DNA from: Shimia sp040225985
Lineage (GTDB): Bacteria; Pseudomonadota; Alphaproteobacteria; Rhodobacterales; Rhodobacteraceae
DNA: 64,000 nucleotides
Direction of reading: 5' to 3'
NCBI RefSeq assembly: GCF_040225985.1
Contig: NZ_JBBPEU010000002.1
Span: 434,001 to 498,000 of the forward strand
The notes below the pieces were generated by a model. The model was not told where the DNA came from and did not search any database. It was given only the letters and a program-made list of their open reading frames with translations. The position numbers and the translations under genes were made by a program. Position 1 is the stretch's first letter, and every line of letters starts with the position of its first letter. Below, piece after piece: positions 61,033 to 64,000 of the stretch.

Positions 61033-62769
61033 ATGCCACGCATTACAGGGTCATCCGCGGATGACCGGATTTTAGGAACAGACCGCGCAGACACGATTGA
61101 AGGACTGGCGGGCAATGACACTTTGCAAGGTGGCATGGGGGAGGATCTTCTGGATGGAGGTGACGGGATCGACCTGATCCGCTACGCCTTTTCGACCGCG
61201 CCCGTGCAGATCGACCTGCGGGACAACAGTCTGTTTGGGGGCAGCGCCGAAGGCGACAGCGTCATCTCGATCGAGCGGGTCAGAGGCAGTGACTTTGATG
61301 ACATGCTTTTAGGCGACAATGCCGAGAACCAATTGATCGGCGGCGCGGGTGACGACACATTGCAGGGCCGGGATGGACGCGACAAGCTGGACGGTGGTGG
61401 CGGTAGGGACAGCCTTGATGGCGGCCTTGGCCCCGACTGGCTGAGCTATTACGCCTCGAATGCCGGAGTTACCATCAACCTTGCCACCGGACAGGCATCG
61501 GGCGGCGATGCCGAGGGCGATGTCTTTCTCAATTTCGAGAACCTGCGTGGCTCGCAGCACGATGACCGCCTGACCGGAGACTCCGGCGACAATCGGATGT
61601 TCGGGGCCGAAGGGGCCGACACCCTGACGGGGGGCGTCGGCATCGACTGGCTGACCTATGCCACTTCTGATGCCGCGGTGACAGTGCATCTTGGCACCGG
61701 TGCCACATCCGGCGGTCACGCCGCAGGGGACGTGATTTCAGAGTTCGAGAACCTGCGCGGGTCGCAGTTTGACGACCATCTGAGCGGCGACGGTCTGGCA
61801 AATTTCCTGAGCGGGGCAGACGGGGATGACACGCTGGTCGGGGGCGATGGCAATGATACCTTTATCGGCGGTCAGGGCGCCGACAGCATGGACGGGGGCA
61901 ATGGTATCGACCTTGTCACCTATCGCTCGGCCACCATTTTTCGTTTTGGCGCCATCGTCGACACGCGCAGCGGCACCGCCAGCGGCGTGGCCGAGGGCGA
62001 TCGCTTTACCTCGGTCGAGTACTTTGTCGGCACAAATGTCGCGGACAGCTTTGTTCTTGGGTCCGAGGACAATCGCGTGCACGGGCTGGACGGGGATGAT
62101 TTCATCGACACCGGCAACGGCAACGACACCCTGATCGGCGGGGCCGGACGTGACTTCCTGCACGGCGGCGACGGCAACGATACCGCGCTTTACATCACAT
62201 CGGACGCGGGCGTCACGATCAACATGCAGATCGGTGGCAACAGTGGCGGTCACGCCGAAGGCGACACGCTCAGCTGGATCGAGAACGTCACGGGATCAGC
62301 CTTTGACGACAGCTTGACGGGCGACCGGCTCGGGAACAGGTTGGCGGGGCATGACGGCGATGACACCCTTGCAGGCGGGGCCGGGGCCGATACGCTGCGC
62401 GGCGGGGATGGTGCGGACAGTTTCGTCTTTGTCCCCCGCGCGGAAAACACGACCCAGCAGGGCGCGGAAAACCTCGCGCTGACCAGCTACATCACCCTGG
62501 ACCGCGACCTGATCATGGACTTCCAAAGGGGCAGCGACACACTGGTCTTCGCGCTGGATTACCTGGGGGCGCTGCAAAACACAAATTCCGTGGCCGATCT
62601 GGGCCTGACGTCTGAAACCGATGCGGCTTTTGCCTTTTACAGGGGCAACCTGTTCCATGTCAGCTATGCCGACGCGGGCGCCTTTGCCAACGGAGTTGTC
62701 GACGTGCAGCATCTTGCACGGCTGCATGGGATCGACAGGCTCGACATCACCGACTTTACGTTTGTCTGA
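61033..62769 (+). CDS. RTX-type calcium-binding repeat protein, probably secreted
   Basis: A 578-residue acidic protein made almost wholly of hemolysin-type calcium-binding repeats: many GGxGxDxLx nonapeptides (for example LAGNDTLQGG, GGDGNDTALY), arranged in about six blocks. Each block alternates with a segment of the form YATSDAAVTVHLGTG..GGHAAGDV and ending ENLRGSQFDDHLSGD. There is no N-terminal signal peptide, as expected for type I secretion, and the C-terminal 100 residues lack repeats and end in DFTFV, a plausible secretion signal. No secretion genes or enzyme domain are nearby. AGGAGC lies 7 nt before ATG 61033. Surface adhesion or S-layer-like roles are possible. Confidence 0.87.
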   Translation: MPRITGSSADDRILGTDRADTIEGLAGNDTLQGGMGEDLLDGGDGIDLIRYAFSTAPVQIDLRDNSLFGGSAEGDSVISIERVRGSDFDDMLLGDNAENQLIGGAGDDTLQGRDGRDKLDGGGGRDSLDGGLGPDWLSYYASNAGVTINLATGQASGGDAEGDVFLNFENLRGSQHDDRLTGDSGDNRMFGAEGADTLTGGVGIDWLTYATSDAAVTVHLGTGATSGGHAAGDVISEFENLRGSQFDDHLSGDGLANFLSGADGDDTLVGGDGNDTFIGGQGADSMDGGNGIDLVTYRSATIFRFGAIVDTRSGTASGVAEGDRFTSVEYFVGTNVADSFVLGSEDNRVHGLDGDDFIDTGNGNDTLIGGAGRDFLHGGDGNDTALYITSDAGVTINMQIGGNSGGHAEGDTLSWIENVTGSAFDDSLTGDRLGNRLAGHDGDDTLAGGAGADTLRGGDGADSFVFVPRAENTTQQGAENLALTSYITLDRDLIMDFQRGSDTLVFALDYLGALQNTNSVADLGLTSETDAAFAFYRGNLFHVSYADAGAFANGVVDVQHLARLHGIDRLDITDFTFV

Positions 62770-62805
62770 TCTGGAGCAGCCGACAGGGCAGTGTACCGGA
62801 ATCCA

Positions 62806-62833
62806 AAAAGCCCCGCAGATACGCGGGGCTTTT
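62806..62833. terminator. bidirectional terminator between the RTX gene and pntB
   Basis: A perfect 11-bp stem (62806-62816 against 62823-62833) with a 6-nt loop, A-run on the left and TTTTCGTTTTTT on the right, between convergent stops at 62769 and 62858. Confidence 0.9.
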
Positions 62834-62857
62834 CGTTTTTTCAGCTCTGACCGACGA

Positions 62858-64000
62858 TCAGTCAACCATGGTCAGCAGGGTATCCAGCGATTGCTTCGCA
62901 TCGCCATAGAACATGCGCGTGTTGTCCTTGAAGAACAGCGGGTTCTCGATGCCCGAATACCCGGTGCCCTGACCACGCTTCGACACGAAGACCTGCTTGG
63001 CTTTCCAGCACTCCAGAACCGGCATTCCGGCGATGGGGCTGTTGGGGTCTTCCTGTGCGGCCGGGTTCACGATGTCGTTCGAGCCGATCACGATGGCGAC
63101 GTCCGTCTCCGGGAAGTCGTCATTGATCTCGTCCATCTCCATCACGATGTCATAGGGTACCTTGGCTTCGGCCAGAAGCACGTTCATGTGGCCCGGCAGA
63201 CGCCCCGCAACGGGGTGGATCGCAAAGCGCACGTTCTTGCCCTTGGCCCGCAGGCGGCGGGTCAGTTCGGCCACGTTCTGCTGTGCCTGCGCAACCGCCA
63301 TACCGTAACCCGGGATGATGATAACGCTGTCTGCTTCGTCCAGCGCAGTCGCCACCCCCTCGGCGTCGATGGCGATCTGTTCGCCTTCAACTTCCATGGC
63401 AGGACCGGTGGTGCCGCCAAAGCCGCCCAGGATCACACTGATGAACGACCGGTTCATCGCCTTACACATGATGTAGGACAGGATCGCACCCGACGAACCC
63501 ACAAGCGCACCAACCACGATCAGCAGATCGTTGCCCAGCGAGAAGCCGATCGCGGCCGCGGCCCAACCCGAATACGAGTTCAGCATCGACACAACCACCG
63601 GCATGTCGGCGCCGCCGATGCCCATGATCAGGTGATAGCCGATGAACAGCGCAGCGATGGTCAGGATCAGCAGCGGCAGGAAGCCACCGGTGTTCAGGTA
63701 CCAGATCAGGCAAAGCAGCGAGATGCCCGCCGCACCGGCATTCAGCATGTGACCGCCCGGCAGCTTTTCCGCAGCCGAGGTCACTTTGCCCGACAGTTTG
63801 CCATAGGCGATGACCGACCCGGTGAAGGTCACGGCCCCGATCCAAACGCCCAAGCTCAGTTCCACCAACAGGATATTGATCTCGACCGCCGATTTCTTGG
63901 CAATCAGTTGACCAAACGAGCCCAGTTCCTTAACGGCGTCGCTACCGGCCGCCACGGCAGCTGCCGCGTTGCCGATTTCGAAATGCGCATTGAAGCCTAC
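62858..64000 (-). CDS. pntB: NAD(P) transhydrogenase subunit beta, C-terminal 380 residues (start outside window)
   Basis: Couples hydride transfer between NADH and NADP+ to proton flow. The frame runs off the right edge, so the first 100 or so residues of the usual 460-500 are missing. The visible part starts in the membrane domain (VGFN..., then GVWIGAVTFTGSVIAYGKLSG) and continues through six helices to the NADP(H)-binding dIII domain. dIII has GYGMAVAQAQQNVAEL, HPVAGRLPGHMNVLLAEA and ANDVVNPAA-type SNDIVNPAAQEDPNSPIAGMP, and ends KQSLDTLLTMV. It is convergent with the RTX gene and shares its terminator. pntA would be expected upstream, beyond 64000. Confidence 0.95.
   Translation of the reverse strand, partial: VGFNAHFEIGNAAAAVAAGSDAVKELGSFGQLIAKKSAVEINILLVELSLGVWIGAVTFTGSVIAYGKLSGKVTSAAEKLPGGHMLNAGAAGISLLCLIWYLNTGGFLPLLILTIAALFIGYHLIMGIGGADMPVVVSMLNSYSGWAAAAIGFSLGNDLLIVVGALVGSSGAILSYIMCKAMNRSFISVILGGFGGTTGPAMEVEGEQIAIDAEGVATALDEADSVIIIPGYGMAVAQAQQNVAELTRRLRAKGKNVRFAIHPVAGRLPGHMNVLLAEAKVPYDIVMEMDEINDDFPETDVAIVIGSNDIVNPAAQEDPNSPIAGMPVLECWKAKQVFVSKRGQGTGYSGIENPLFFKDNTRMFYGDAKQSLDTLLTMVD

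Noticed and set aside
61033..62769. Tandem repeats in the RTX gene taken as a DNA repeat or CRISPR-like array
   Set aside because: Periodicity follows the nonapeptide code with variable bases. There are no constant direct repeats with unique spacers.

Overview
The window is about 60% GC and gene-dense on both strands. It looks like a chromosomal segment of an alphaproteobacterium of the order Rhodobacterales, probably Roseobacter-group. The grounds are the complete nuo operon carrying Rhodobacterales-type small genes between the complex I subunits, the C-terminally extended NuoE, a BirA-CoaX-RNase J block behind nuoN, and roseobacter-like neighbours such as MmgE/PrpD, DUF3422 and RTX proteins. 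I assign no genus. I see no tRNA, rRNA, insertion sequence, prophage or CRISPR array.

Layout. 1-4.2 kb (+): the 3' half of prfC, an unrecognised protein coupled to a glycosyltransferase, and a RhlE-type helicase ending at a strong shared terminator. 4.2-24.3 kb (-): the nuo operon, read from nuoA (24273) to nuoN (7514), with all 14 subunit genes and five extra small genes, followed by birA, coaX and rnj. 24.3-24.8 kb: the only gene-free stretch over 300 bp, with a candidate nuo promoter, paired palindromes and a structured segment. 24.8-33.9 kb (mostly -): leucine/isovalerate catabolism (isovaleryl-CoA dehydrogenase, both methylcrotonyl-CoA carboxylase subunits, methylglutaconyl-CoA hydratase, HMG-CoA lyase) with a glutathione S-transferase, an ASCH protein, a LprI-like protein and an OmpW porin mixed in. 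OmpW has a near-perfect FNR-type box upstream.

34-46 kb: an amino-acid permease, a DegT-type aminotransferase, an MmgE/PrpD protein, phosphoglycolate phosphatase, then the tightly packed glmU-glmS-PNPOx-DNA alkylation repair set, a lipoprotein, and moaA-waaA. 46-57 kb: a divergent locus for uptake and hydrolysis of peptides or acylated amino acids. Substrate-binding protein and two permeases are read rightward. A fused two-domain ABC ATPase, an ArgE-like deacylase, an FAD oxidoreductase and two paralogous M20 amidohydrolases are read leftward. 57-64 kb: a TetR regulator and NAD(P)-binding protein sharing two identical palindromic operators, a YeeE/YedE transporter, DUF3422, an RTX calcium-binding repeat protein, and the start of pntB, cut by the window end.

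Two features cut across these regions. Four intergenic sites, all at gene 3' ends, carry one repeat family: a conserved block followed by GC-rich hairpins whose stems differ in sequence but keep their pairing. Biotin chemistry also links two distant blocks, since BirA (7.4 kb) should charge the biotin lysine of the methylcrotonyl-CoA carboxylase alpha subunit (27-29 kb). Most of the window is conserved core metabolism. I did not find a clear new defence or mobile system. The least explained material is the set of extra nuo genes, the repeat family, the nuoA upstream region and the orphan RTX protein.
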